From Oceanobacillus luteolus (lineage in GTDB: Bacteria; Bacillota; Bacilli; Bacillales; Amphibacillaceae): 64,000 bases of DNA. This document shows, one piece after another, positions 53,866 to 62,210 of this stretch. A model generated the notes under the pieces. That model made no database searches. It was not told where the DNA came from and was given only the letters and a program-made list of their open reading frames with translations. The first letter of the stretch is position 1; each line of letters opens with the position of its first letter. The DNA lies in the NCBI RefSeq assembly GCF_023715655.1, contig NZ_JAMBON010000002.1:1-64000 (forward strand), read 5' to 3'. The translations under genes were made by a program, and so were the position numbers.

Positions 53866-54769
53866 AGAACAAAAAGAGCGCGCAGCTGCACTTGATAAAC
53901 TGGAAAAGCAATTCGAAAAAGAGTTAATCCACAATTACCAGGTCGCATTGAAAGAAATCCGTGCAAGAATAGCCTTCTCTTATGAAAAATACGACGGTAA
54001 TTGGATTGAAATGAATCGCTATAACCGCTTAACAAAGCTTGAGAAGGAAATAGCTGAGGAAATAAGGAAACTAACCGGAAAGAATGCACAAACGTTGATT
54101 AGGGGCATGATGGACCTTTTCGAAGAGTCTTATTATAGAACTGCATATGTACTAACCAATGCGGTTAACTCTGATTTAGGTTTTGTGCTACTGGATAGGG
54201 AATTAGTTAGAAAAGCCATAGAAAACCCTTTAGATCGTGTAGGCTTCTTACAACGGAACCGTGACAACCAAGCGAGATTAACCCGGCAATTACGGGAGCA
54301 ATTAACGCAGTCTCTTATTCAAGGTGAAGCATATAGAACTGCAGCTAAGCGTATTAAAAATCGAATGGATGTTGGCGCAACTAACATATTAAGAATTACA
54401 CGTACTGAAATGCACCAAACAAGGCAACGCTCCAAATTAGAAGGTATGAAAGAAGGTGCTGAAAGAGGAATTCTTCTAAAAAAGCATTGGTTAGCAACGA
54501 TTGACAATAGGACAAGGGATAGACACGGTAAACTTGACGGAGTTCAAGTAGATCTTGATGAGCAATTTGAAATCGATGGTTTTAAAGCAGAAGGCCCCGG
54601 ACTTTTTGGTGTTGCTGAAATGGATATCCAATGTCGTTGCGATGTTTTAGAAGTAGTCGATGGGTTTGAGCCAAGGTACCGACGTGTTAAAGGTGTTGGA
54701 ATTGTAAGGTACTCTACCTATGAGGAATTCAAAAGGACAGGGTTAAAGTATCAAAAAGTGCATAATTAG
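53849..54769 (+). CDS. minor head protein, MuF/SPP1 gp7-like
   Basis: The 306-aa protein has the MuF-type block near its C-terminus (TNILRITRTEMHQTRQRSKL, WLATIDNRTRDRHGKLDG, DIQCRCDVLEV). In SPP1 the homologue is ejected with DNA. The ATG at 53849 follows GAGGGTGACGGCA and overlaps the portal gene by 17 bp. Confidence 0.88.
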   Translation: MTKPNKEQKERAAALDKLEKQFEKELIHNYQVALKEIRARIAFSYEKYDGNWIEMNRYNRLTKLEKEIAEEIRKLTGKNAQTLIRGMMDLFEESYYRTAYVLTNAVNSDLGFVLLDRELVRKAIENPLDRVGFLQRNRDNQARLTRQLREQLTQSLIQGEAYRTAAKRIKNRMDVGATNILRITRTEMHQTRQRSKLEGMKEGAERGILLKKHWLATIDNRTRDRHGKLDGVQVDLDEQFEIDGFKAEGPGLFGVAEMDIQCRCDVLEVVDGFEPRYRRVKGVGIVRYSTYEEFKRTGLKYQKVHN

Positions 54770-54828
54770 AACAATCACTTGCATTAACTCTACTAATCTA
54801 TCATTCTATTAAAAAAGGAGTGATAGAA

Positions 54829-55023
54829 ATGGATGATGGTAGTGTGAAAATAGACATCATTAACGCTCATTTTCCGAAACAGCTGATGGAAATGGTCCGA
54901 AGCATTTACAATCATGAAAAAACAAATGAGCATACAAAACATTTAATTAGGTTTGAACTGCAAAAGATATTTGGAAGGGATACTGATATTGTCGGTTTCC
55001 TGAAAGATGATGAACCACTATAA
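54829..55023 (+). CDS. hypothetical phage protein, 64 aa
   Basis: The protein (KIDIINAHFPKQLMEMVRSI) follows an AAAGGAGTGATAGAA site and is ended by a terminator. It lies between minor head and scaffold genes. No family recognised. Confidence 0.6.
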   Translation: MDDGSVKIDIINAHFPKQLMEMVRSIYNHEKTNEHTKHLIRFELQKIFGRDTDIVGFLKDDEPL

Positions 55024-55025
55024 CA

Positions 55026-55046
55026 AGTCGCTTAGGCGGCTTTTTT
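55026..55046 (+). terminator. terminator after the 64-aa gene
   Basis: AGTCGC pairs with GCGGCT around TTAG, followed by TTTTT. Confidence 0.8.
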
Positions 55047-55061
55047 GTTTGGGGTGAGAAT

Positions 55062-55223
55062 ATGGAGAAACACCTAAAAGAAATCGCCAAGGAATTGCGT
55101 TTGATTCGGATTGAATTGCAGAAAATGAACAAACAACCGGAACCACAAGAGATGCACATCGATGGTCATAAGGTTGTTGAAGCATTGGAGCCTTCTGCGG
55201 GCGATAGAGTGACAATCAAATAA
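55062..55223 (+). CDS. hypothetical phage protein, 53 aa
   Basis: A GGGGTGAGA site precedes an ATG that opens 53 codons (EKHLKEIAKELRLIRIELQK, then a polar tail ending DRVTIK). The helical N-terminus looks real. No function recognised. Confidence 0.5.
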   Translation: MEKHLKEIAKELRLIRIELQKMNKQPEPQEMHIDGHKVVEALEPSAGDRVTIK

Positions 55224-55291
55224 CGGAGGTGGTCCATATCTCCTAGCTACCAGGTGCGGTAGCCGTTTGTAAATCGCAAAGGTGGTGCATA

Positions 55292-55510
55292 ATGAAGGTT
55301 ATTGAATTGAATAAAGATAAAGAAATCGACTGGCTCATAAATGAAATTAAGGAGCTACACGAATCTGACGGATTAGAAACCTTAATATGTGTTTATAGAA
55401 AGAAAGACAATATTGTCGCCTTGGGAGCGACTGCAGCTGATTCAGCAGCTCATCTTGGATTATTGGAAATAGGTAAACAACAGTTATTAAATGAATTACA
55501 AGATTTATAG
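55292..55510 (+). CDS. hypothetical phage protein, 72 aa
   Basis: The acidic 72-aa protein (KEIDWLINEIKELHESDGLE) has an AAAGGTGGTGCATA site and is followed by a terminator. The 68-bp leader contains the hairpin GCTACC/GGTAGC. Family not recognised. Confidence 0.55.
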   Translation: MKVIELNKDKEIDWLINEIKELHESDGLETLICVYRKKDNIVALGATAADSAAHLGLLEIGKQQLLNELQDL

Positions 55511-55513
55511 GTT

Positions 55514-55543
55514 GCACTCGGCAGACAAGCGTTGAGTGCTTTT
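55514..55543 (+). terminator. terminator before the scaffold gene
   Basis: GCACTC (55514-55519) pairs with GAGTGC (55534-55539), followed by TTTTATTAT. Confidence 0.75.
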
Positions 55544-55629
55544 ATTATGCAATCATTCGTTCGTACAACGTAAATGTACAACCTGTCGTGTTCGTAAACA
55601 CGTAAATAAACGTAAGGGAGAAATGAAAG

Positions 55630-56259
55630 ATGAATAGAGAGTTTTTAGAAGGATTAGGGCTTGAAAAAGAAGCGATTGACAAGGTAATGGCGGAATACGG
55701 CAAGTCAATCAATTCCATCAAGGAAAAAGCTGATAAAGTCGAAGGTCTAGAAGGTCAAATTGCAGATTATAAACAACAAATCAAAGACCGAGACAAACAG
55801 CTTGATGATCTGTCCAAGCAAGTGAAGGATAACGAGGAATTGACAGCTGAGATTGACCGATTGAAAGAAGAGAACAAGACGGCAACAGAAGAACTTCAAA
55901 ACAAGCTAGATCAACAAGCATTTGACTTTGCGCTTGAAAAGTCACTATCCAATGCCGGAGCAAAGAACCCTAAGGCGGTTAAAGCATTGCTAAATACCGA
56001 AAACATTAAATTAGATGGTGAAACGCTTCTAGGCCTGGATGACCAACTCAAGCAATTAAAGGAATCAGATGCTTATTTGTTTGGTGAAGATGAGCCGGCT
56101 GGATTGAAAGGAAGAAAACCAAGAGACGGAGCTGGTGGTGCTGACCCAGGTATTAAAAACCCATTCAGTAAAGAACATTTCAATTTAACGGAACAGGGTC
56201 GCTTATTACGAGACGACCCAGAGCTTTACAAACAATTAAAGGCGCAAGCCGGACAATAA
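55630..56259 (+). CDS. capsid scaffolding protein (GP20 family)
   Basis: The 209-aa protein is a long coiled coil (about residues 25-100, EKADKVEGLEGQIADYKQQI and on) followed by FALEKSLSNAGAKNPKAVKA, the GP20 scaffold signature, and a flexible end. It guides procapsid assembly directly upstream of the capsid gene. An AAGGGAGAAATGAAAG site precedes the ATG. Confidence 0.9.
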   Translation: MNREFLEGLGLEKEAIDKVMAEYGKSINSIKEKADKVEGLEGQIADYKQQIKDRDKQLDDLSKQVKDNEELTAEIDRLKEENKTATEELQNKLDQQAFDFALEKSLSNAGAKNPKAVKALLNTENIKLDGETLLGLDDQLKQLKESDAYLFGEDEPAGLKGRKPRDGAGGADPGIKNPFSKEHFNLTEQGRLLRDDPELYKQLKAQAGQ

Positions 56260-56282
56260 TAAAAGAAAAGGATGATGTTTAA

Positions 56283-57284
56283 ATGACTACACGTTTAGCA
56301 GATGTTATTCAACCGGAGATTTTCACTCCATATACAATTCAACGAACAATGGAACTATCGGAATTAGTACAAAGCGGAATTATTGCTAATAATTCGGAAT
56401 TCGATACTTTAGCAGGCGGACCAAGTAAGCTCATTCACATGCCTTTCTGGAATGATTTAGGTAATGATGAATCCCAAGTAATGCGCGATTCAGGCGATAT
56501 GAATGTCAATAAAATCACATCTAGTGAAGACGTTGCGCGAAAACACGCTCGTGTAAATGCTTGGGGAGCGAACGGTCTTTCTGCGTTGCTAGCTGGCGAT
56601 GACCCAATGGCTGCAATTGGTCAATTAGTTTCCTCTTACTGGGCTCGTGACTTACAGCGCACTTTACTTGCTACACTTAGCGGAGTTTTCAAAAGTTCTA
56701 CGATGTCTCAAAAAGTCTATGATATTACTAATCGTGATGCAGATGCTGGAACTGTCAACTTAAACACGTTCCTTGATGCTACTCAGTTGATGGGAGATGC
56801 GAAAGAAGCATTGACGGGAGTTATGATGCATTCTGCCGTCGAAACTGCATTACGTAAGCAAGATTTAATTGAAGATGTACCACAGTCTGAGCAAGGTAAA
56901 CCAATCTCTTACTTTAACGGTAAGCGTGTAATTGTGGATGACTCTATGTTCTACAATACAGAAACTGGACAAGCTGAAATGTACATTTTCGGGCAAGGCG
57001 CAATTGGTCTTGGAAATGGGTCTCATCCGCGTATTATTCAAACAGAAGTGAGCCGAAACGCATTAGCTTATTCTGGTGAAGAAGCACTAGTCAACCGTAA
57101 GATTTTCATTCTACATCCTCGTGGAGTTAAGTGGAATGAAGGTGGAGTGACTAACGAATTCCCTACAAACAGTGAACTTGATACAGCGGCACGCTGGACT
57201 CGAGTGTACGAGCCAAAAGCTGTCCGTATTGTTAAGTTCCGTTTCAATACAATCGAACAAACACCAACTGAAGTGGGAGTATAA
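56283..57284 (+). CDS. major capsid protein
   Basis: The 333-aa protein matches the Firmicute phage coat proteins of the HK97-fold group: TRLADVIQPEIFTPYTIQRT near the start, GQLVSSYWARDLQRTLLATL, and GEEALVNRKIFILHPRGVKW. It follows the scaffold gene by 23 bp and ends at a strong terminator. No delta-domain protease is encoded, consistent with separate scaffolding. Confidence 0.92.
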   Translation: MTTRLADVIQPEIFTPYTIQRTMELSELVQSGIIANNSEFDTLAGGPSKLIHMPFWNDLGNDESQVMRDSGDMNVNKITSSEDVARKHARVNAWGANGLSALLAGDDPMAAIGQLVSSYWARDLQRTLLATLSGVFKSSTMSQKVYDITNRDADAGTVNLNTFLDATQLMGDAKEALTGVMMHSAVETALRKQDLIEDVPQSEQGKPISYFNGKRVIVDDSMFYNTETGQAEMYIFGQGAIGLGNGSHPRIIQTEVSRNALAYSGEEALVNRKIFILHPRGVKWNEGGVTNEFPTNSELDTAARWTRVYEPKAVRIVKFRFNTIEQTPTEVGV

Positions 57285-57285
57285 T

Positions 57286-57316
57286 GTAGGGGCATTATTG
57301 CCCCTACTTCTTTTTA
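57286..57316 (+). terminator. terminator after the capsid gene
   Basis: GTAGGGGCA (57286-57294) pairs with TGCCCCTAC (57299-57307), followed by TTCTTTTT. It may set capsid expression apart from tail genes. Confidence 0.9.
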
Positions 57317-57334
57317 TGAAGGAGTGGTCCGTTA

Positions 57335-57613
57335 ATGATCACATTAAGCGAATTTAAAGACTCTACAGGAATCAAAAACAAAGATGAACAAATAACAGCC
57401 TTAATTCCTATTGTAGAGGAACATATAAAGGGTTACTGCAACATTCAAGAAGTTCCAGACGAATACGCTATAAACGCTATCCGAATGATTGAATATCAAT
57501 TAAATAAGCGCTCAGGAGTCCAATCTGAGTCACTCTCCAGGCATTCTGTCACTTATTCGAACGATTACCCTCCAGACTTATTAAAAGGGCTCAGGAGGCG
57601 CTTGCGATGGTAA
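57335..57613 (+). CDS. head-tail connector protein
   Basis: The 92-aa helical protein (MITLSEFKDSTGIKNKDEQI, EYQLNKRSGVQSESLSRHSV) resembles the YqbG/gp6-type adaptor that binds below the portal. It overlaps the next gene by 7 bp. Confidence 0.8.
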   Translation: MITLSEFKDSTGIKNKDEQITALIPIVEEHIKGYCNIQEVPDEYAINAIRMIEYQLNKRSGVQSESLSRHSVTYSNDYPPDLLKGLRRRLRW

Positions 57614-57924
57614 ATGTAATTATTCAACGTTACATGGAAATAGATGATGGCATGGGTGGCAAAGATTACGATTGGGATAATCATCTTGAAATCGAAGGTA
57701 CTCTTGATCAGTTAAGCGGTGACGAGGTTCTCGCATCCGATAAACTTGGTGAATTATCGAGCCACATTTTCATTATTTTTGAGATTGTAGATGTGAAGCG
57801 AGGCGATCGCTTCCTTGTTGGAGATAATAAGGATATCTACAACGTCACAAACGTCGACAATCCCAACAACATGGATAGACACTTGGAAATCAAGTTGAAA
57901 TATACAGGTGAACGCTATGGTTAA
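57607..57924 (+). CDS. head-closure protein (SPP1 gp16/YqbH-like)
   Basis: The 105-aa protein (MEIDDGMGGKDYDWDNHLEI, then DRFLVGDNKDIYNVTNVDNP) has the length and small beta-barrel pattern of head completion proteins. Its place between connector and gp10-like genes is canonical. Confidence 0.78.
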   Translation: MVNVIIQRYMEIDDGMGGKDYDWDNHLEIEGTLDQLSGDEVLASDKLGELSSHIFIIFEIVDVKRGDRFLVGDNKDIYNVTNVDNPNNMDRHLEIKLKYTGERYG

Positions 57925-58240
57925 TTTCAAATCGAATAAAAGAGAAGTTAAACAGCGCATGGAAAGAGCCAACAGAAACATGCTTGATGCAGTTGGTAAG
58001 GCAGCAGTTGCTCACGTTAAATTAGTTACACCTGTTGATATTGGTACTTTACAAGGTTCTATAGAGCATAAAAACGATGATAAGAGCGTTTATGTTGGCT
58101 CTACTCTAACATCAGAAGATTATCCTGTTTATGTGGAAAAAGGGACAAGTAAAATGGCAGCACAACCATATATAGAGCCTGGAATCAAACTGAATGCAGG
58201 AAACTTACGGACGGTAGCTGAAAGGAATTACAAGCCATGA
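57917..58240 (+). CDS. HK97 gp10-like tail-completion protein
   Basis: The 107-aa protein (KLVTPVDIGTLQGSIEHKND, DYPVYVEKGTSKMAAQPYIE) is a clear member of the HK97 gp10-like family. I use the ATG at 57917 after GGTGAACGCT. It overlaps both neighbours. Confidence 0.85.
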   Translation: MVNFKSNKREVKQRMERANRNMLDAVGKAAVAHVKLVTPVDIGTLQGSIEHKNDDKSVYVGSTLTSEDYPVYVEKGTSKMAAQPYIEPGIKLNAGNLRTVAERNYKP

Positions 58241-58608
58241 ACAATGTTTATCTAACGTTAATTAATCGGGTACGAGCATTCACAAATCACGATGTCTATA
58301 ACGGACAAGCAGAAGACAACGCACCTTACCCATATGTCGTGATTAAACTCAATCCAATAGCAAACACTGAAAAAGACCGTGACGATTACTCGCTTACGGT
58401 TAGTTGCTGGGATAAAAGAGAATCGCCTTCGCATGCTACCGCCGTTAGATTGGCAGAAGAAGTAAGAAGCGCTTTAATCGATTTTAGACATTTAGACGAA
58501 AACAATTTGATTATTGTTAGTCGTCCAAGCGTTGGAGAAATACCTGATCCAGATGAACAGATTAAGCGATATGACGTGACGGCTTTAATTAAAACGTACA
58601 GGAGGTAA
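58237..58608 (+). CDS. tail terminator/minor tail protein (DUF3168-like)
   Basis: The 123-aa protein (PYPYVVIKLNPIANTEKDRD, then SLTVSCWDKRESPSHATAVR) has the pattern of tail-terminator proteins (lambda gpU-like). It sits between gp10-like and tail tube genes, as expected. Confidence 0.8.
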   Translation: MNNVYLTLINRVRAFTNHDVYNGQAEDNAPYPYVVIKLNPIANTEKDRDDYSLTVSCWDKRESPSHATAVRLAEEVRSALIDFRHLDENNLIIVSRPSVGEIPDPDEQIKRYDVTALIKTYRR

Positions 58609-58612
58609 TAAA

Positions 58613-59260
58613 ATGGCTGTATCAACAGTAGGTGTTACCAAACAAACAGCAGAAAGAATGCTTTTAGATGCAGGTGCAATTTATAAGAATTTAACAAGGG
58701 ATGAAACGTCCGGTGAATGGACTGGTGAAGCTTTAGGGGCTACATCTGGTGGTAATGAGTTTGTGGTTGAAATCGAACAAAGACAACCGGAAATCGATGG
58801 CGTGAAATCTCGTATTAAGGGATTAAGTTTTGTCGATACTCACGAGGCTCATTTGGTCGTCAACTTGAAAGAATTGACTGCCCAAAATATTAAAAATGCA
58901 ATTGGTCCAGCTGATATAGATACATCGGATACAAATTTTGACATTATCACTGGTCGAACAAGCATTAAAGATGAGGATTATCTTGAAAACATCGCATATG
59001 TAGGACGCTTGAGTGGTACTCAAAAGCCTGTAATTATCGTGTTGAAGAACGTAATATCTGCAGAAGGTTTTACAATGACCAGCGAGGACAGCAACGAGGC
59101 TGTTATTCCTATTACATTTAATGCTCATGCTGACTTTGAAGATGCTCAAGCAGGGAAGACTGCTTACACCATTTACTGGCCAAAAGAGGGAACGGTTGAA
59201 GGTCAGGATGCAGGTACTCAATCCATTCAAACGGAAGACGTAACAGAAACAGGAAACTAA
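58613..59260 (+). CDS. major tail tube protein
   Basis: The 215-aa protein (TERMLLDAGAIYKN-like start, ENIAYVGRLSGTQKPVIIVL, AVIPITFNAHADFEDAQAGK) fits siphovirus tail tube proteins. An AGGAGGTAATAAA site precedes the ATG and a terminator follows, which suits a highly expressed gene. Confidence 0.85.
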   Translation: MAVSTVGVTKQTAERMLLDAGAIYKNLTRDETSGEWTGEALGATSGGNEFVVEIEQRQPEIDGVKSRIKGLSFVDTHEAHLVVNLKELTAQNIKNAIGPADIDTSDTNFDIITGRTSIKDEDYLENIAYVGRLSGTQKPVIIVLKNVISAEGFTMTSEDSNEAVIPITFNAHADFEDAQAGKTAYTIYWPKEGTVEGQDAGTQSIQTEDVTETGN

Positions 59261-59261
59261 G

Positions 59262-59287
59262 AGAGGGCCTACTCGGTCCTCTTTTTA
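59262..59287 (+). terminator. terminator after the tail tube gene
   Basis: AGAGG pairs with CCTCT around an internal loop, followed by TTTTT. Confidence 0.75.
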
Positions 59288-59303
59288 ATTTGGAGGTAAA
59301 ACA

Positions 59304-59642
59304 ATGAGAAACTTAAATAATTCGGATTTATTTAGAGTCATGAAAATTATTCGCAAGACAGGATTCAAAAATAAAATTAAAAACTTAGATCTCCCGAAAG
59401 ACGAAAAAGGAAATGTATTGTTATCGGATATGGAATATTATATCGTGCTTTTGATGGAAGTCATCGAAGGTGCGCCAGAGGCAGAAGAAGAGATTTTCAA
59501 ATTCCTAGGAGATATTGCTGGTGTTTCTGCCAAGAAAATGAAGGAAGATGAGTTTGACCTACTATTACAAGTAATTGAACACTTGAAAGGTCAGGAAAAG
59601 TTAGTAGCTTTTTTAGAACAAGCCTTCAAATCGGCGAATTAA
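59304..59642 (+). CDS. tail assembly chaperone, G-type
   Basis: The 112-aa protein (LFRVMKIIRKTGFKNKIKNL, YYIVLLMEVIEGAPEAEEEI) is encoded between tail tube and tape measure, the place of lambda gpG. In-frame codons GCT TTT TTA at 59607-59615 give the heptamer T TTT TTA, a canonical -1 slippery site, and the -1 frame is open from there into the next frame. A 210-aa G-T fusion is therefore expected beside the 112-aa product. Confidence 0.85.
   Translation: MRNLNNSDLFRVMKIIRKTGFKNKIKNLDLPKDEKGNVLLSDMEYYIVLLMEVIEGAPEAEEEIFKFLGDIAGVSAKKMKEDEFDLLLQVIEHLKGQEKLVAFLEQAFKSAN
59609..59615 (+). promoter_or_regulatory. -1 programmed frameshift site
   Basis: TTTTTTA in the phase T|TTT|TTA lies at codons 103-104 of the chaperone gene. 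The -1 frame reads on without stop through the following region to 59935. Confidence 0.8.
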
Positions 59643-59935
59643 CTGAGGTTGATATATATGACGTGTTGCTAAAAAGGTATAGCGACATGTCTTTTTTAAT
59701 GCAGCTAGATACAGACATGTTCATCGATTTGGTTTTTAAGGCGATTGAAATGGATGTAGAGGAAAAAATCTGGGATAAATGGCTGGCAGAACTGCCAAAC
59801 ATGAGCGAGGAGACATTTGTTCCATTTGAAAAGTACAAGGAAGAACACTTCCAACCTCAAGAAGCCGAAAAAGATGATGACGAAATACTTAAAGATGCAG
59901 AAGAAATATTGAAAATGATGAACAAGCCAAAATAA
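59615..59935 (+). CDS. tail assembly chaperone, T-type extension
   Basis: This is the -1-frame extension (after the slip AGA ACA AGC), giving RTSLQIGELTEVDIYDVLLK and then SDMSFLMQLDTDMFIDLVFK, ending in an acidic tail with MNKPK. An internal ATG codon occurs at 59690 and a TTG at 59663, but neither has a good ribosome site, which favours the fusion route. The stop lies inside a terminator hairpin. Confidence 0.75.
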   Translation, partial: RTSLQIGELTEVDIYDVLLKRYSDMSFLMQLDTDMFIDLVFKAIEMDVEEKIWDKWLAELPNMSEETFVPFEKYKEEHFQPQEAEKDDDEILKDAEEILKMMNKPK

Positions 59936-59947
59936 GGCTTGTTTTTT
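59923..59947 (+). terminator. terminator overlapping the chaperone stop codon
   Basis: CAAGCC (59923-59928) pairs with GGCTTG (59936-59941), followed by TTTTTT. Confidence 0.88.
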
Positions 59948-59976
59948 AAGGCCTTGATAGAAAGGCGGGTGAATAA

Positions 59977-62196
59977 ATGTTAGAGTTATTCCGCATTTAC
60001 GGAAAGATTGACTTGCAAGGTGGAGATGAAGCCAACCGAAGCATAGATAACATCGATGGTGGAGCAAGAAGAGCCACAAAGGGAATAAAGAACTTCGTTG
60101 CTGGCGTTGGCAAAGTCGCGGCTGGTATCGGTGTTTTTAAAGTATTCAGTGCAGCGGTTGATATGGTTAGAAATTCTATTGACGGAGCTATCTCACGTTA
60201 TGATACATTAAACAGTTTTCCGAGAGTGCTTCAATTAATGGGATTTGATGCAGAACAATCGGAAAAAGCCATCGATAAGCTATCTGATGGAATAGACGGA
60301 CTACCAACCACGCTAGATAGTGTGGCAAGTACTACACAGCGAATAGCAACTATGACTGGCGACTTGGATGGCGCCGTGGACACAACCATAGCACTAAATA
60401 ATGCATTCTTAGCCAGTGGAGCTTCTACTGCAGATGCATCGAGAGGTTTAGAGCAATATGTCCAAATGCTCTCTAAAGGAGAAGTTGACTTACAATCATG
60501 GCGTTCATTACAAGAAACGATGCCTATTGGATTAAATAAGACAGCCGAAGCGTTTGGGTTTACAGGTGCATCGGCTCAAAACGACCTTTATGATGCGTTA
60601 AAAGATGGAAACATCACATTTGACCAATTCAACGACAAATTGGTTGAGTTGAGTAATGCTACTGGTGGCTTTGCTGAGATGGCTAGGGAAGGCAGTAGCG
60701 GTATTCGTACTTCATGGCAAAATATGCAGACTGCAATTGTTAAAGGTGTTGCTGATGTAATCGGGGTGGTTGATGAATCACTTGATAGTTTCGGCGGAAT
60801 ATCCGGTGTTTTTGACAGCATGAAAGGCGGTATTCAAGTCTTTTTTGCTTGGCTTATGACTGCCATTCCAGTTGCTATTTCATTCATAGAGCGATTTAAT
60901 CCAGCCTTTCAAGCGGTGCATGATTTTATAGTCATCACTGTGCAAAACATAGTGAGTTATGTTATGACCTTCTGGGGAATGCTGGTTTCCTGGTGGCAGG
61001 AAAACAACACTCAAATACTCACAACAGCACAAACAATATGGAATACCGTCGTTTCAGTAGTCAGCACTGTCATTCAGGAAGTAGTTAACTTTGTTATATC
61101 AATATGGTCCACGTTAACAACATTTTGGCAACAGCATGGTCAGATGATCATGGAAGCCACCCAAAATTTCATGAATGTTGTTTGGAACATTATGCAGGCG
61201 ATATGGCCAGTCATTCAGTTCTTGGTTATAGACACCTGGAATGCAATTAAGGGTGCTATCCAAGGAGCAATTGCAGTAATAACGGGCATTATTCAGTTTT
61301 TCGCAGCCTTATTCACTGGAAACTGGTCTGAAATGTGGAATGCTATTAAGCAAATCGTGAGTGGAGCTGTTCAATTCGTTTGGAACTTCATTCAATTATG
61401 GTTTGTAGGTCGAATATTAAAGGCAGGTAAAGCGTTATTTACTGGTCTGAGAGGTATCATTACAAATCTCTGGAATGCAGTAAAATCAATTTTTACTAGC
61501 GGAGTAAACACAGCTAGCAATGTAGTGAATACCGGATTTAATTTTATTCGCCAGATTATCACTAATATCCTAAACAGCATCAGGAACACGGTTTCTAATA
61601 TTTTCAATTCCCTAAGAGGTATTGTATCTAGTGCTTTCAGTCGAGTAACAAGCGCTGTCAGAACTGGTATAAACAACGCTTATAACGTGGTTAAGAATAA
61701 AGTTAAAGACTTCTTCAATGCAGGGAAAAACATCGTCACATCAATCGCAGACGGAATCAAAGAAGCGACAAGGTTTGTTACAGATGCCATAAGCGGGGTA
61801 GCTTCAAAAGTACGTGACTTCCTTCCGTTCTCACCTGCAAAAGAGGGACCACTCGAAGATTTAGACAAACTGGACTTTGAAGGGCCGATTGGTGACTCCA
61901 TCCAAAAAGGTGAAAACACAATTAAAAAGAAAATGGCAGATATGCTCGGTTCTATCCATCCGTCTGCAAATGTAAATGTTGGTGGACGTGTAATAACCGG
62001 AAGGACTACACAAAGCGCGGCTGGGTCACAAGCAAGCGAAACTGGTGTGGTTGCTACCCTATTGCAAGAGCTAATCCAAGCAGTAAGAGAAGGGAAAAAC
62101 ATTATAATGAATGATCGAGAAGTAGGCCGAATCGTTGAACCACATGTTACCGAAAGACAAAACAGAAAAAAACAAACTAGAGATGCATTTGCATAG
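59977..62196 (+). CDS. tape measure protein
   Basis: The 739-aa protein sets tail length. It has the tape-measure N-terminal domain (ERMQ-type region ending LSKGEVDLQSWRSLQETMPI at about residues 70-190), then several hydrophobic stretches and Trp-rich repeats (TIWNTVVSVVSTVIQEVVNF, IMQAIWPVIQFLVIDTWNAI), and FLPFSPAKEGPLEDLDKLDF near the C-terminus. A GGCGGGTGAATAA site precedes the ATG. Its length implies a fairly short tail. Confidence 0.93.
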   Translation: MLELFRIYGKIDLQGGDEANRSIDNIDGGARRATKGIKNFVAGVGKVAAGIGVFKVFSAAVDMVRNSIDGAISRYDTLNSFPRVLQLMGFDAEQSEKAIDKLSDGIDGLPTTLDSVASTTQRIATMTGDLDGAVDTTIALNNAFLASGASTADASRGLEQYVQMLSKGEVDLQSWRSLQETMPIGLNKTAEAFGFTGASAQNDLYDALKDGNITFDQFNDKLVELSNATGGFAEMAREGSSGIRTSWQNMQTAIVKGVADVIGVVDESLDSFGGISGVFDSMKGGIQVFFAWLMTAIPVAISFIERFNPAFQAVHDFIVITVQNIVSYVMTFWGMLVSWWQENNTQILTTAQTIWNTVVSVVSTVIQEVVNFVISIWSTLTTFWQQHGQMIMEATQNFMNVVWNIMQAIWPVIQFLVIDTWNAIKGAIQGAIAVITGIIQFFAALFTGNWSEMWNAIKQIVSGAVQFVWNFIQLWFVGRILKAGKALFTGLRGIITNLWNAVKSIFTSGVNTASNVVNTGFNFIRQIITNILNSIRNTVSNIFNSLRGIVSSAFSRVTSAVRTGINNAYNVVKNKVKDFFNAGKNIVTSIADGIKEATRFVTDAISGVASKVRDFLPFSPAKEGPLEDLDKLDFEGPIGDSIQKGENTIKKKMADMLGSIHPSANVNVGGRVITGRTTQSAAGSQASETGVVATLLQELIQAVREGKNIIMNDREVGRIVEPHVTERQNRKKQTRDAFA

Positions 62197-62210
62197 AAAG
62201 GAGGAGTGCT

